NCBI GenBank assembly: GCA_902799765.1
Contig: CADCBZ010000026.1
Coordinates: 1-64,000 of the forward strand
Reading direction: 5' to 3'
Length of the DNA stretch: 64,000 nucleotides
Source of the DNA: an uncultured Prevotellaceae bacterium
Lineage (GTDB): Bacteria > Bacteroidota > Bacteroidia > Bacteroidales > Bacteroidaceae
The position numbers were made by a program, and so were the translations under genes. This document shows positions 8,346-16,639 of the stretch, one piece after another. The notes beneath the pieces are model-generated. The model was not told the origin of the DNA, did no database searches, and saw nothing but the letters and a program-made list of their open reading frames with translations. Positions within the stretch are counted from its first letter, which is position 1. Each line of letters starts with the position of its first letter.

Positions 8346-8429
8346 GGCAGACATTAGGTTTTTTGTTTCCCTGAATTGTTATTTAACAACAAGACATTTT
8401 CAGAGTGATCTTATCCGGAAATCATGATG

Positions 8430-8437
8430 TACCTTTG
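8430..8437 (+). promoter_or_regulatory. -7 box TACCTTTG
   Basis: A consensus -7 box about 30 bases upstream of the MEVISIER start; it now drives only gene fragments. Confidence 0.55.
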
Positions 8438-8465
8438 TCCGCAGATTATAAAAACGAAACAAGAC

Positions 8466-8519
8466 ATGGAAGTAATTTCAATTGAGCGCAGTACCTACGA
8501 GGAGCTGCTATCCAGCGGC
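8466..8519 (+). pseudogene. 5' fragment of a helix-turn-helix (excisionase-like) gene
   Basis: The start MEVISIERSTYEELLSSG matches the opening of small helix-turn-helix proteins common on Bacteroides mobile elements. Homology ends after about 15 codons, and the frame runs into unrelated sequence. It keeps its own promoter and start codon but nothing of the DNA-binding domain. Confidence 0.55.
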
Positions 8520-8521
8520 AT

Positions 8522-8715
8522 TTTCTCGTTGGCGGCATCGGTCTGCGGCAAATTTGTGACTACTACCTGCTGCTACAAAACTCAACAGCCGAAGTGCGTC
8601 AGGAAGTCGCGGCAAAATTAAAGGCATTCGGCTTACGACACATCGCCGGTGCCCTGATGTGGGTGCTTGCTGAGGTGTTGCACTTAGAAGAGGAAAAGAT
8701 GTACTGCAGGCCGGA
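8522..8715 (+). pseudogene. C-terminal fragment of an NTP_transf_5-like nucleotidyltransferase
   Basis: One frame reads FLVGGIGLRQICDYYLLLQN and then FGLRHIAGALMWVLAEVLHL and EEEKMYC. This resembles the distal part of the uncharacterised nucleotidyltransferase family PF14907 (typical motif GVGLRQLCDW). The N-terminal catalytic part is absent, and the fragment is joined out of frame to the neighbours on both sides. In Bacteroidota this family often sits beside peptide-export ABC transporters (from memory). Confidence 0.6.
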
Positions 8716-8726
8716 TAGCTATCGCG

Positions 8727-8912
8727 GTGCGTGGCCTGCTCCATGGTGGCGACATCCTGCTGCTCGATGAGATCAGCAGTTCATTAGACGAAACAACCGA
8801 ACGAGAACTCTTCACCCGCCTGTTTGCCGCCTATCCCCAAAAGACGATACTCTTTATCACGCATCATCCTACTATACCCACTACGGTTGGATGTAATGTG
8901 CTTTTTCTTTAG
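8727..8912 (+). pseudogene. C-terminal fragment of an ABC transporter ATPase
   Basis: The frame contains RGLLHGGDILLLDEISSSLD (end of the signature helix, Walker B, D-loop) and KTILFITHHPTI (switch His), then stops at 8912. The Walker A half is missing. The fragment follows the nucleotidyltransferase relic without spacing. Two fragments of what may have been one export locus thus survive here. Confidence 0.7.
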
Positions 8913-8928
8913 ATTTTTACTCCAAAAC

Positions 8929-8959
8929 TTGGAAGTTTCAGTATTTGTTTGTACCTTTG
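8929..8959 (+). promoter_or_regulatory. promoter of the HATPase/STAS-like pair
   Basis: TTGG (8929-8932), 19 bases, TACCTTTG (8952-8959). The coding region begins about 60 bases further on. Confidence 0.65.
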
Positions 8960-9022
8960 CAAAGTTGATAAAGAGATAATATTAGAATAAGTCATGAAGG
9001 GACTCAGAACGTCTCAATAGAC

Positions 9023-9613
9023 GTGTTTGATGCACAAAACCTAAATGTTGTGTATCGGGATGTTGTCAATGCTATGACATCTCATTTTGAAATAGAGGTC
9101 AGTGTGCTGCAGGCATTGAGTTATTGTCTTTATGAGATGATGGATAATGTGCATATCCACTCTGGCAAGCCGTTGGGAACGGCTATGACATATTATGATG
9201 ATTCGCGTAAGACGCTGCGCATTTTAATTGCAGACGACGGTATGGGAATCAGAAAGTCGCTCGCAGAGAACGAGAAATACAAAGACATCACTGAAGCTGA
9301 AGCACTTAGGTTATGTCTGGAGGATACCATCACTGATGGTAAAGGAATGGGATTTGGTCTTTATACCACTTCAAGACTTGTTGACCGCATTGGTAAGGAG
9401 TTCATCCTGCATTCAGGAACTCATAAGCTGATCACCAAAGACGGTAGTACAACAGTCATTGAGAATGGCTTTTGGCAGGGCACTCTCATCTATATGGAAA
9501 TAGGAACAGGTGAGGAGATCGATGCCAATCAGGTCGTTGATCATCGTGCAAACGTAGCTGAAGAATATAATGAGGCATTTGTGGAAACGGAAGAATTGGA
9601 ATCGCTATGGTAG
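9023..9613 (+). CDS. HATPase-domain ATP-binding protein
   Basis: This protein of about 196 residues has a GHKL (HATPase_c) fold. It has an N-box like CLYEMMDNVHIHSGK, a G1 box IADDGMGIRK and a G2-like GKGMGFGLYTTSRLVDRIG. It resembles anti-sigma-factor kinases and short histidine-kinase-like ATPases. No ATG is available, so the GTG at 9023 is the likely start, although the frame is open somewhat further upstream. It overlaps the STAS-like gene by 7 bases. The pair is probably a partner-switching regulatory module, with the substrate unknown. Confidence 0.75.
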   Translation: MFDAQNLNVVYRDVVNAMTSHFEIEVSVLQALSYCLYEMMDNVHIHSGKPLGTAMTYYDDSRKTLRILIADDGMGIRKSLAENEKYKDITEAEALRLCLEDTITDGKGMGFGLYTTSRLVDRIGKEFILHSGTHKLITKDGSTTVIENGFWQGTLIYMEIGTGEEIDANQVVDHRANVAEEYNEAFVETEELESLW

Positions 9614-9900
9614 AATTTAAGTTCATAGATTACGGAACGGACTTTGGGACACGTGACATGGGTCAGAAACTCCGAGAGAAACTTCTGCCGTTGATTAACG
9701 GCAATGAGAAGGTAGTGCTTGATTTCACTGGTGTTAACGTGGTATCAAACTCTTTTGCTGATGAATGTATAGCCAAACTTCTTTTGGAGATGCCTTTGTC
9801 AGAATTGAAGCGTCGTACTACGTTTCGTGGATTAAACCCGTTGGCTGAGCGGAGTGTTTTGGTAGCCCTTCAGCGTAGATATAAAGTCATCAATTCCTAA
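9607..9900 (+). CDS. STAS-like DUF4325 protein
   Basis: This 97-residue protein matches the STAS-like DUF4325 family: FGTRDMGQKLREKLLPL, then KVVLDFTGVNVVSNSFADEC and a C-terminal basic helix. The family resembles anti-sigma factor antagonists. The start codon lies inside the end of the ATPase gene, so translational coupling is likely. Known STAS/HATPase pairs work by phosphorylation-dependent partner exchange; this role is inferred here. A conserved Ser in VVSNSFAD could be the phosphoacceptor. Confidence 0.78.
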   Translation: MVEFKFIDYGTDFGTRDMGQKLREKLLPLINGNEKVVLDFTGVNVVSNSFADECIAKLLLEMPLSELKRRTTFRGLNPLAERSVLVALQRRYKVINS

Positions 9901-9919
9901 ACCAAGGGCCGTCTCCGAC

Positions 9920-10189
9920 ATGATTCTCTCCGTCTGCACCGTGCTCATGTTGCTCCATGTGCTGCCGATATGGCGGCGCGTGGCCATCGTCACCGCACTG
10001 GACGACGACTATGCTGACACCGACGACGATACTGACGTCGATGCCCACCACGAGGATCTCATCGCCCAGACCGCCATCGAGATCGAGGCTTACGTGCGCG
10101 ACGGGCAGGCTTATCTCGACCCGCACCTGAAGATCGACGACGTGGTCGAACACTGCCGTCGAGACGCTCGACAACTTTGCCGCGCATAA
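9920..10189 (+). pseudogene. fragment of a membrane-type AraC regulator
   Basis: An open frame of 89 codons holds a hydrophobic segment (SVCTVLMLLHVLPIW), an acidic linker and then IEAYVRDGQAYLDPHLKIDD plus VVEHC. The latter resembles the start of the AraC helix-turn-helix domain of Bacteroidota membrane regulators (usually ...YLDPHLKIDDVVEYCG). It breaks exactly there. Another frame then gives AVETLDNFAAHNDVVCETMK ending LGQEE at 10229, apparently the tail of an unrelated gene that I do not recognise. The stretch is best read as a join of two remnants. Confidence 0.5.
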
Positions 10190-10232
10190 TGACGTGGTTT
10201 GTGAGACCATGAAATTAGGACAAGAAGAATAA

Positions 10233-10262
10233 AAAGAAGCAGGGTAGTCGCCCTGCTTCTTT
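10233..10262. terminator. intrinsic terminator, bidirectional
   Basis: A perfect 12-bp stem AAAGAAGCAGGG / CCCTGCTTCTTT with loop TAGTCG lies between convergent genes. It overlaps the stop codon of the DUF4831 gene on the minus strand. Confidence 0.85.
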
Positions 10263-11334
10263 ATTTGGGTTGTTCTACGTCGATCTTCTCGACGGCGCCG
10301 GAGAGGGGATTGAGCCACAGACGGGTGGTGTAGCGCTTGTTGAAGAGGGCACCACTGAGCAGCTCTACGTTGCCGAACTGTCCTGCTGGGAACTCGGCAG
10401 TGCTGATGACACCCTTGGCATCGCTGATGGTGGAACGTAACTTACCTGGCACGTTCACATAGACGCCCGGTGCCTGCTTGTTTTTCTTCTTCGGGTCGAT
10501 GACTTCCACGGGAGGGACTGTCTTCAGGTCTTCTACCTTATAATAATAAGGTTCGCCCGCGAAATCATCGCTCTCTAATAATCCTAATTTCTGAGAGAAA
10601 CGGAAGAGCACCTGCTGATCGGATGTCTTATTAGGGATGATGGTGATGACATGCTCCGTCGTGTCTTTCTCGGTGATGCCGATGAAGAGACTGGTCATCG
10701 CCTGATCCTGCTTGTCGAGCTGGTTGAGCATCAGTCGCAGCTGTTCGCCGTCCTTGGGCATATTGTCGGCCTGACCACGCACCAAGAGGTTGCGGCTCTC
10801 ACGAATCTCGTAGATGTCTTGTGCGATCAGTTCGGCCATCTTAGCCGTGCTGCCTGCAGCGAGCATTTCCTCGTTCATATATTGGCGAGGATCTATTTTA
10901 GTGGAGAGTGGAGGGTGGGGCGTGGAGAGAGATTTGCTTTGCGGTTGCGGGTCGGTATTGATGCCGAGGAGGATGCCATCGTCGGAGAGTCGGACATTGG
11001 TGGCCGCTGTCTTGGCATCGAACTTGATGGCGTAATGCTTCGAGGTGTCGGCTACGGCATAGGCTTCCTGACGGATGCCCGTGATACGGTAATTAACGGA
11101 CGGGGTGGGTGAGACATCTTTGATACGCAAGTAACGCTCTGCGTATTTACAGAGTTCACCAGGGGTATAGGTGGTCTTCTCTACCTGTATGGAAATTCTG
11201 ATGCCTGTCTTGGGTAGGAGGTAGATGGCCCCTTCAGGTGTGACACCTGGCAGATAAGTGCTGACAGCCGTCTGTGCCAGGGTTGTGAGGAGTGAGCAGT
11301 GGAAAGTGAAAAATACTAAGAGAATCTTTCTCAT
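10261..11334 (-). CDS. DUF4831 family exported protein
   Basis: This 357-residue protein has a signal peptide (MRKILLVFFTFHCSLLTTLA) followed by the DUF4831 features TYLPGVTPEGAIYLLPKTGI, GELCKYAERYL and RQYMNEEMLAAGSTAKMAEL. Function is unknown; it is probably periplasmic or outer-membrane associated. Codons around 10901-10931 (KSLSTPHPPLSTKI) are written by a GTGGAGAG-type DNA repeat also found inside dnaG and the helicase gene. The signal peptide is likewise encoded by a TTTCACTTTCCACTGCTCAC-like run. It lies 5 bases after nnrDE and is probably in the same transcript. Confidence 0.85.
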   Translation of the reverse strand: MRKILLVFFTFHCSLLTTLAQTAVSTYLPGVTPEGAIYLLPKTGIRISIQVEKTTYTPGELCKYAERYLRIKDVSPTPSVNYRITGIRQEAYAVADTSKHYAIKFDAKTAATNVRLSDDGILLGINTDPQPQSKSLSTPHPPLSTKIDPRQYMNEEMLAAGSTAKMAELIAQDIYEIRESRNLLVRGQADNMPKDGEQLRLMLNQLDKQDQAMTSLFIGITEKDTTEHVITIIPNKTSDQQVLFRFSQKLGLLESDDFAGEPYYYKVEDLKTVPPVEVIDPKKKNKQAPGVYVNVPGKLRSTISDAKGVISTAEFPAGQFGNVELLSGALFNKRYTTRLWLNPLSGAVEKIDVEQPK

Positions 11335-11339
11335 GTGAA

Positions 11340-12851
11340 TTATTCTTTCAGTCGTTTAAATGCGGAAGGAAGATATTGGATCAGGTCACCAGCCATGACG
11401 CTCTCTTCGCCCAGCTCACGGGCGGCAGTGTCGCCAGCCAGTCCATGCAGATACATACCCACGATGCAGGCGTCTTCCTGTTTGTAACCTCGTGCCAGCA
11501 GACCGGTGATAATTCCAGTCAGTACATCACCGCTACCAGCGGTAGCCATGCCGGCATTACCGGTGCTGTTGATGAAGATGTGGCCGTCGGGCATGCAGAG
11601 TGTGGTGTAATGGCCCTTCAGCAGAATGTAGGCTTGCAGGCGTTTCGCCATCTCTCGGGCCTTTGACAATCGCTCGTAACTATCGGTGCAATGGACTTCC
11701 AACCGGTCGAACTCCTTGGGGTGTGGTGTCATGATGATACCTTTGGGCAACTGTTGCAGCCAGGCGCGGTGGTTGGCCAAGATGTTGATGGCATCGGCAT
11801 CGGCCACCAACGAGCACTGGGTCCGGCGCAACTGGGCGATGATGGCAATCGCCGTCTGTTCGCTCGTGCCTAATCCAGGACCGATGCCCACGGCGTTGAA
11901 GTCCTCGGTATCGACCGCCTCGGAGAAGGTCGTCTCTTCACGGTCGAACTGGATCACCGCCTCGGGGACACTGATCTGCATGGTGAGGTAGTTGCATCTG
12001 GGCGTGTGGGTCGTCACCTTGCCGGCACCTGAACGCAGGCAGGCCTTGGTGGCGAGGACGGCAGCACCGCCCATGCCGTAGCTACCGGCAATGATCAGGG
12101 CGTTACCCATCTTGCCTTTATGGGCAAAGGGGTCGCGTGGCAACAGCCGTTGACGGATGTCTTTTTCCTCCAACAATGTGTAGTCGGCTGCAATCTTGTC
12201 GATGCCTTCCTGGCTCAGACGGATATCCAGTACCTTGAGTTGTCCGATGAAGATCTGATTCTCGGGGAAGAAGAAGGCGAGCTTCTTCTGCTGGAGCGTC
12301 AGCGTGAGGTCTGCCTTGATGATGTTGGCCCGCACGTTGTTGGAGTTGTCTTCTGTCATCAGACCAGAAGGCATGTCAATGCTGACAATCTTGGCGGGGC
12401 TGGAGTTGATGTATTTCACCAGCGATGCGAAACCGCCAGCCAGGGGTTTGTTGAGTCCGGAACCGAACAGACCATCTACCACCAGCATATTCTCTTTCAG
12501 AAGGGGTGGCTCAAACTCCTGGATGACCTCAATCAGAGCCTTTGCCCGTTTCTCTTCTAAACGCTTTTTGTTGACGGCACAGTCCTCAGAGAGATGGCCG
12601 GATATGTTGAAGAGGTAGGCTGTCACATCGTAATTCCTGTCGATGAGCATTCGGGCAACAGCCAGTGCATCACCGCCGTTATTGCCAGGTCCGGCAAAGA
12701 CGACGACGGGTGTCGTGCTGCTCCAATGGTCGGTAATGGCCTGGGTCAACGCCTTAGCTGCCCGCTCCATCAAATCGATGGATTTTATGGGTTCATGCTC
12801 AATGGTATATTTGTCCAGCTCATGTATCTGAGCACTCGTAAATATCTTCAT
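11340..12851 (-). CDS. nnrDE: bifunctional NAD(P)H-hydrate epimerase / ADP-dependent dehydratase
   Basis: This 503-residue enzyme repairs hydrated NAD(P)H. The N-terminal YjeF_N epimerase domain (about 1-215) has VVVFAGPGNNGGDALAVARM. The C-terminal ribokinase-like dehydratase (about 225-500) has GSYGMGGAAVLATKACLRSG, GIGPGLG, ILLKGHYTTL and NAGMATAGSGDVLTGIITGL. Length and domain order are normal for the bacterial fusion. Start ATG at 12851; a minus-strand -7 box lies at 12857-12864. Confidence 0.95.
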   Translation of the reverse strand: MKIFTSAQIHELDKYTIEHEPIKSIDLMERAAKALTQAITDHWSSTTPVVVFAGPGNNGGDALAVARMLIDRNYDVTAYLFNISGHLSEDCAVNKKRLEEKRAKALIEVIQEFEPPLLKENMLVVDGLFGSGLNKPLAGGFASLVKYINSSPAKIVSIDMPSGLMTEDNSNNVRANIIKADLTLTLQQKKLAFFFPENQIFIGQLKVLDIRLSQEGIDKIAADYTLLEEKDIRQRLLPRDPFAHKGKMGNALIIAGSYGMGGAAVLATKACLRSGAGKVTTHTPRCNYLTMQISVPEAVIQFDREETTFSEAVDTEDFNAVGIGPGLGTSEQTAIAIIAQLRRTQCSLVADADAINILANHRAWLQQLPKGIIMTPHPKEFDRLEVHCTDSYERLSKAREMAKRLQAYILLKGHYTTLCMPDGHIFINSTGNAGMATAGSGDVLTGIITGLLARGYKQEDACIVGMYLHGLAGDTAARELGEESVMAGDLIQYLPSAFKRLKE

Positions 12852-12856
12852 AGGTG

Positions 12857-12864
12857 CAAAAATA
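12857..12864 (-). promoter_or_regulatory. -7 box for nnrDE
   Basis: TATTTTTG on the minus strand, abutting the start codon region (very short leader). The divergent hpt promoter is about 45 bases away. Confidence 0.5.
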
Positions 12865-12907
12865 CGAAAAATATGCTAACGAATAGCAGAGTTTGGCAGA
12901 TTTTTTG

Positions 12908-12915
12908 TAATTTTG
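12908..12915 (+). promoter_or_regulatory. -7 box for hpt-adk-obg
   Basis: TAATTTTG, 25 bases upstream of the hpt ATG. Confidence 0.6.
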
Positions 12916-12940
12916 CAGAAATTTTTAATCTTTTCAGCGT

Positions 12941-13477
12941 ATGAGCATCGTTAGAATTAAAGATAAGACGTTCAAGACATCGATTGCCGAAGCAGAGATC
13001 AAAGAGCGTGTGAAGGCGCTTGCACAGCAGATCAGCAAGGACATGGAGGGCAAGACACCCCTGTTCTTAGGTGTGCTCAACGGGGCGTTTATCTTTGCCG
13101 CTGACCTAATGCGTGAGATGACCATCCCCTGTGAGATATCTTTTGTGAAGCTGGCTTCCTATCAGGGTACCACTTCAACGGGAAAAATCCAGGAAGTGTT
13201 AGGTATCAACGAGAATCTGTCGGGTCGCCACGTCATCATTGTGGAGGATATTGTAGAGAGCGGTCAGACGATGAAGCGTATGATCGAGTCGTTAGGCACG
13301 CGCAATCCTGCTTCCGTACATATTTGTACGCTCTTCTTCAAGCCCGATAAGCTGCAGGAAGAACTGACGCTCGACTATGTGGCCTTCCGCATACCGGATG
13401 ACTTCATCGTGGGCTACGGCTTGGATTACGACCATCAGGGACGTGAGCTGAAAGATATCTATACGATAGTAGAATAA
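12941..13477 (+). CDS. hpt: hypoxanthine phosphoribosyltransferase
   Basis: A 178-residue purine salvage enzyme that makes IMP/GMP from hypoxanthine/guanine and PRPP. The PRPP-binding motif is VIIVEDIVESGQTM. Other family segments are FLGVLNGAFIFAADLMREM, SFVKLASYQGT and DFIVGYGLDYD. It heads a run hpt-adk-obg-pgeF-M23 peptidase with gaps of 24, 3, -20 and 12 bases, a likely operon. Confidence 0.95.
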   Translation: MSIVRIKDKTFKTSIAEAEIKERVKALAQQISKDMEGKTPLFLGVLNGAFIFAADLMREMTIPCEISFVKLASYQGTTSTGKIQEVLGINENLSGRHVIIVEDIVESGQTMKRMIESLGTRNPASVHICTLFFKPDKLQEELTLDYVAFRIPDDFIVGYGLDYDHQGRELKDIYTIVE

Positions 13478-13501
13478 CCAACAACTAAATCATTCAGGAT
13501 A

Positions 13502-14071
13502 ATGAAGAATATCGTGATTTTCGGCGCTCCGGGCTCTGGTAAGGGCACGCAGAGTGACAAGATGATTGAGAAGTACGGACTGAATCACATCTCAACAGGT
13601 GACGTGCTTCGTAGTGAGATTAAAAAGGGTACAGAACTGGGTAAGACCGCAGCGGGCTATATTGACAATGGCCAGTTGATTCCTGACGACTTGATGGTCA
13701 GCATCCTTGCCAGTGTATATGACTCTTTCGGTGACCATAAGGGTGTGATTTTCGATGGCTTCCCCCGTACGATCCCACAGGCAGAGGCCCTGAAGAAGAT
13801 GCTTGATGAGCGTGGCGACAAGGTGGCTGCGATGATTGAGCTCGATGTGCCCGAGGAAGAGCTGATGAAGCGTCTGATCCTCCGTGGTCAGCAGAGTGGT
13901 CGTGCCGACGATAACGAGGAGACCATCAAGAAGCGCCTTGTGGTTTATCACAGTCAGACTCAGCCGCTGATCGAGTGGTATAAGCAGGAAGGCCTGCACT
14001 ATCATATCAACGGCTTGGGTGAACTGGACCGTATTTTCGCGGATATTTGCGAGGTCATTGATAAGATATAA
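13502..14071 (+). CDS. adk: adenylate kinase
   Basis: A 189-residue kinase interconverting ATP+AMP and 2 ADP. It has the P-loop GAPGSGKGTQSDKM, the AMP-binding segment STGDVLRSEI, GFPRTIPQAEAL, and a short LID (LRGQQSGRADDNEETIKKRL) without zinc cysteines. The length is that of the short-LID class. Confidence 0.96.
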   Translation: MKNIVIFGAPGSGKGTQSDKMIEKYGLNHISTGDVLRSEIKKGTELGKTAAGYIDNGQLIPDDLMVSILASVYDSFGDHKGVIFDGFPRTIPQAEALKKMLDERGDKVAAMIELDVPEEELMKRLILRGQQSGRADDNEETIKKRLVVYHSQTQPLIEWYKQEGLHYHINGLGELDRIFADICEVIDKI

Positions 14072-14074
14072 TTT

Positions 14075-15250
14075 ATGCCCGAAAGCAATTTTGTAGATTA
14101 CGTGAAGATCTATTGCCGCTCCGGTAAGGGCGGCAAAGGCTCCATGCACCTGCGCCATGTGAAGTATAACCCCAATGGTGGTCCTGATGGCGGTGACGGC
14201 GGCAAGGGTGGTAGTATCATCCTGCGCGGCAACCATAACTACTGGACCCTTCTGCACCTGAAATATGAGCGTCATATCTTTGCAGAGCATGGTGGCAACG
14301 GCGGCAAGGATAAGTGTCATGGCACCGACGGTAAGGATGTCTATATCGACGTCCCCTGTGGCACGGTAGTCTATAATGCTGAGACCGGCAAATATGTATG
14401 CGATGTCACCTACGACGGACAGGAGGTGATGTTGCTGAAGGGCGGACGAGGTGGTCTCGGTAATTTCCAGTTCCGTACCGCCACCAACCAGGCACCGCGC
14501 TATGCGCAGCCTGGAGAACCGATGCAAGAGATGACCATCATCCTGGAGCTGAAGCTCTTGGCGGATGTCGGTCTGGTGGGCTTCCCCAATGCTGGCAAAT
14601 CCACGTTGGTGTCGGCCCTCTCGAATGCCCGTCCGAAGATTGCCAATTATCCTTTCACAACGATGGAGCCTTCTTTGGGTATCGTGGGCTATCGTGACAA
14701 TAAGTCTTTTGTGATGGCTGACATCCCGGGTATCATCGAGGGCGCATCAGAGGGGCGTGGCTTAGGCTTGCGCTTCCTCCGCCATATTGAACGCAACTCG
14801 TTGCTGCTCTTCATGGTACCTGGCGATACGGACGATATCAAAAGGGAGTACGAGATTTTGTTGAATGAGTTGGCGCAGTTTAATCCTGAACTGCTCGACA
14901 AGCATCGTGTGCTGGCGGTGACCAAGTGTGATTTGTTGGACGAGGAACTGGTGGAGATGCTCCGTGAGACGCTGCCCGATGATCTGCCCGTGGTATTTAT
15001 CTCCGCTGTGACAGGCTATGGTCTTGAGGAACTGAAGGATGTGTTGTGGCGTGAACTCAATGCCGAGAGCAATAAACTGGCGACGATCACGGCAGAAGAC
15101 ACGCTCGTGCACCGTGATAAGGATATGACCCGCTTTGCCCAGGAACTGGCTGACGAGGGTGAAGACGAGGATATCGAGTATATCGACGAAGAGGCTATCG
15201 AGGACATCGAGGATCTTGACGATTTTGAGTATGAGAGCGAAGAGTCCTAA
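14075..15250 (+). CDS. obg: GTPase Obg/CgtA
   Basis: A 391-residue essential ribosome-associated GTPase. The glycine-rich OBG domain (1-158) has [13 protein letters not shown] and GGDGGKGG. The G domain has G1 GFPNAGKS, a switch [13 protein letters not shown]3 [12 protein letters not shown] and G4 TKCD. The C-terminus is an acidic tail ([20 protein letters not shown]). The start is 3 bases after adk. Confidence 0.96.
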   Translation: MPESNFVDYVKIYCRSGKGGKGSMHLRHVKYNPNGGPDGGDGGKGGSIILRGNHNYWTLLHLKYERHIFAEHGGNGGKDKCHGTDGKDVYIDVPCGTVVYNAETGKYVCDVTYDGQEVMLLKGGRGGLGNFQFRTATNQAPRYAQPGEPMQEMTIILELKLLADVGLVGFPNAGKSTLVSALSNARPKIANYPFTTMEPSLGIVGYRDNKSFVMADIPGIIEGASEGRGLGLRFLRHIERNSLLLFMVPGDTDDIKREYEILLNELAQFNPELLDKHRVLAVTKCDLLDEELVEMLRETLPDDLPVVFISAVTGYGLEELKDVLWRELNAESNKLATITAEDTLVHRDKDMTRFAQELADEGEDEDIEYIDEEAIEDIEDLDDFEYESEES

Positions 15251-16028
15251 ACCCGAGCTGACTTACTACGACCTAGCTGAAGGTGTCACGGCCTTCAGTT
15301 CTACCCGTCATGGCGGCTGTAGTGAGGGCCCTCATGGCGAATTTAACGTAAACCTCTATTGTGGCGATGCCCCTGAGGCCATCGCCACCAATCGCAAGGC
15401 CCTTTGCAAGTTGTTGAAGATCAGCGAAAACCGCTTGGTGATGCCTCATCAGGTACATGAGACGGGTGTCGCCCAGATTGGACGTACTTTCTTCCGACTC
15501 TCCGAGGAGGTGCGCCGTCAGGTGTTGGAGGGCATCGATGCCCTGATGACGAATATCCCCGGCGTCTGTATTGGTGTCTCTACCGCCGACTGCATCCCCA
15601 TTATCATCTATGATCCCGAGCATCATGCCGCCAGTGTGGTTCACAGTGGCTGGCGCGGTACGGTGGCTAATATCGCGGGGGTGGCTGTCACCTCCATGCA
15701 GCGTGCCTATCATTCCCGTCCGGAGATGCTCAAAGCCGTCATCGGCCCGGGTATCTCACTGAAGAACTTCGAAGTGGGTGATGAAGTCTATGACCAGTTT
15801 GCCGCTGCCGGCTACCCGATGGAACGGATAGCCCGTCGCTATGAGAAGTGGCACATCGACCTCTGGCAATGTTGTCGTCTGCAACTTGAGGACGTGGGGC
15901 TGAAGCCTGAGAACATTGAGGTTTCTGGTATATGTACCTATGATCGCTGTGACGACTATTTCTCTGCCCGTCGTCTGGGTATCGAGTCTGGTCGTATCCT
16001 GACTGCGATTGTTATTCGTGAATCCTAA
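15231..16028 (+). CDS. pgeF: peptidoglycan editing factor PgeF (laccase-domain)
   Basis: This 265-residue protein of the YfiH/PgeF family removes wrongly incorporated residues from peptidoglycan precursors. The metal-binding residues lie in [18 protein letters not shown] and [13 protein letters not shown]; later motifs are [12 protein letters not shown] and [17 protein letters not shown]. The start [14 protein letters not shown] at 15231 lies inside the end of obg (20-base overlap). A longer in-frame extension to 15135 is only obg read in another frame. Confidence 0.92.
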   Translation: MRAKSPKPELTYYDLAEGVTAFSSTRHGGCSEGPHGEFNVNLYCGDAPEAIATNRKALCKLLKISENRLVMPHQVHETGVAQIGRTFFRLSEEVRRQVLEGIDALMTNIPGVCIGVSTADCIPIIIYDPEHHAASVVHSGWRGTVANIAGVAVTSMQRAYHSRPEMLKAVIGPGISLKNFEVGDEVYDQFAAAGYPMERIARRYEKWHIDLWQCCRLQLEDVGLKPENIEVSGICTYDRCDDYFSARRLGIESGRILTAIVIRES

Positions 16029-16040
16029 TTTGAGAGAGAT

Positions 16041-16526
16041 ATGAAGCTGTTCCGCCTGTTGTTCCCGTTTCTGATGCTGTGTGTGCTGGCATCCTGTAGC
16101 CATCAGAAGAGTGTTGTGGCTGGTTCTAAAGACGGTTGTTACCCGTTGCCAGGTGCCAAGGTGATCAGTCCCTATAAGAACAACAGGGGCACCCATCGTC
16201 ATACAGGCGTGGATCTGAAGACCAAGCCCAATGATCCTATCTATGCAGTTGCCGATGGTGTGGTCACGATGTCGAAGAATTACTCAGGTTACGGTAAGTG
16301 TATTATCCTCAAACATGCGGATGGTACGGAGACGCTCTATGCGCATAACTCAAAAAACTATGTGAAAGAGGGAGAGAAAGTCAGGGGCGGACAGAAGATC
16401 GCCTTGACGGGAAAGACGGGGCGCGCCACTACCGAGCATCTTCATTTTGAGGTCAGAAAGAACGGAAAACCGGTCAATCCGATGCCTTTGCTTGAGAAGC
16501 TGTGCAAAAAAACGCATATTAAATAA
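16041..16526 (+). CDS. M23 family metallopeptidase lipoprotein
   Basis: A 161-residue lipoprotein (signal MKLFRLLFPFLMLCVLAS with Cys19 as lipid site). The M23 lysostaphin-like domain has HRHTGVDLK, a central HADGTETLYAH and the zinc motif HLHFEV. It probably cuts peptidoglycan cross-bridges in the periplasm. It is last in the hpt run, next to pgeF, which also concerns the cell wall. Confidence 0.9.
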   Translation: MKLFRLLFPFLMLCVLASCSHQKSVVAGSKDGCYPLPGAKVISPYKNNRGTHRHTGVDLKTKPNDPIYAVADGVVTMSKNYSGYGKCIILKHADGTETLYAHNSKNYVKEGEKVRGGQKIALTGKTGRATTEHLHFEVRKNGKPVNPMPLLEKLCKKTHIK

Positions 16527-16567
16527 AAAAATAACGCAAATTAAACATTTATATCGATTTTTTTAAT

Positions 16568-16575
16568 TAATTTTG
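16568..16575 (+). promoter_or_regulatory. -7 box for the TonB-dependent receptor
   Basis: TAATTTTG followed by a 64-base AT-rich leader before the ATG at 16640. Confidence 0.55.
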
Positions 16576-16639
16576 CACCGAAATTTCAAACATTCGGTCA
16601 ATAACCGATTTAATTTTTAATTAAAACATTACTAATTTT

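Noticed and set aside
9920-10189. An intact small acidic protein
   Set aside because: The frame breaks exactly where an AraC helix-turn-helix would continue, and no promoter or conserved start is seen.
15135-15230. Longer start for pgeF
   Set aside because: The extra codons are the end of obg in another frame, and PgeF homology begins after 15231.
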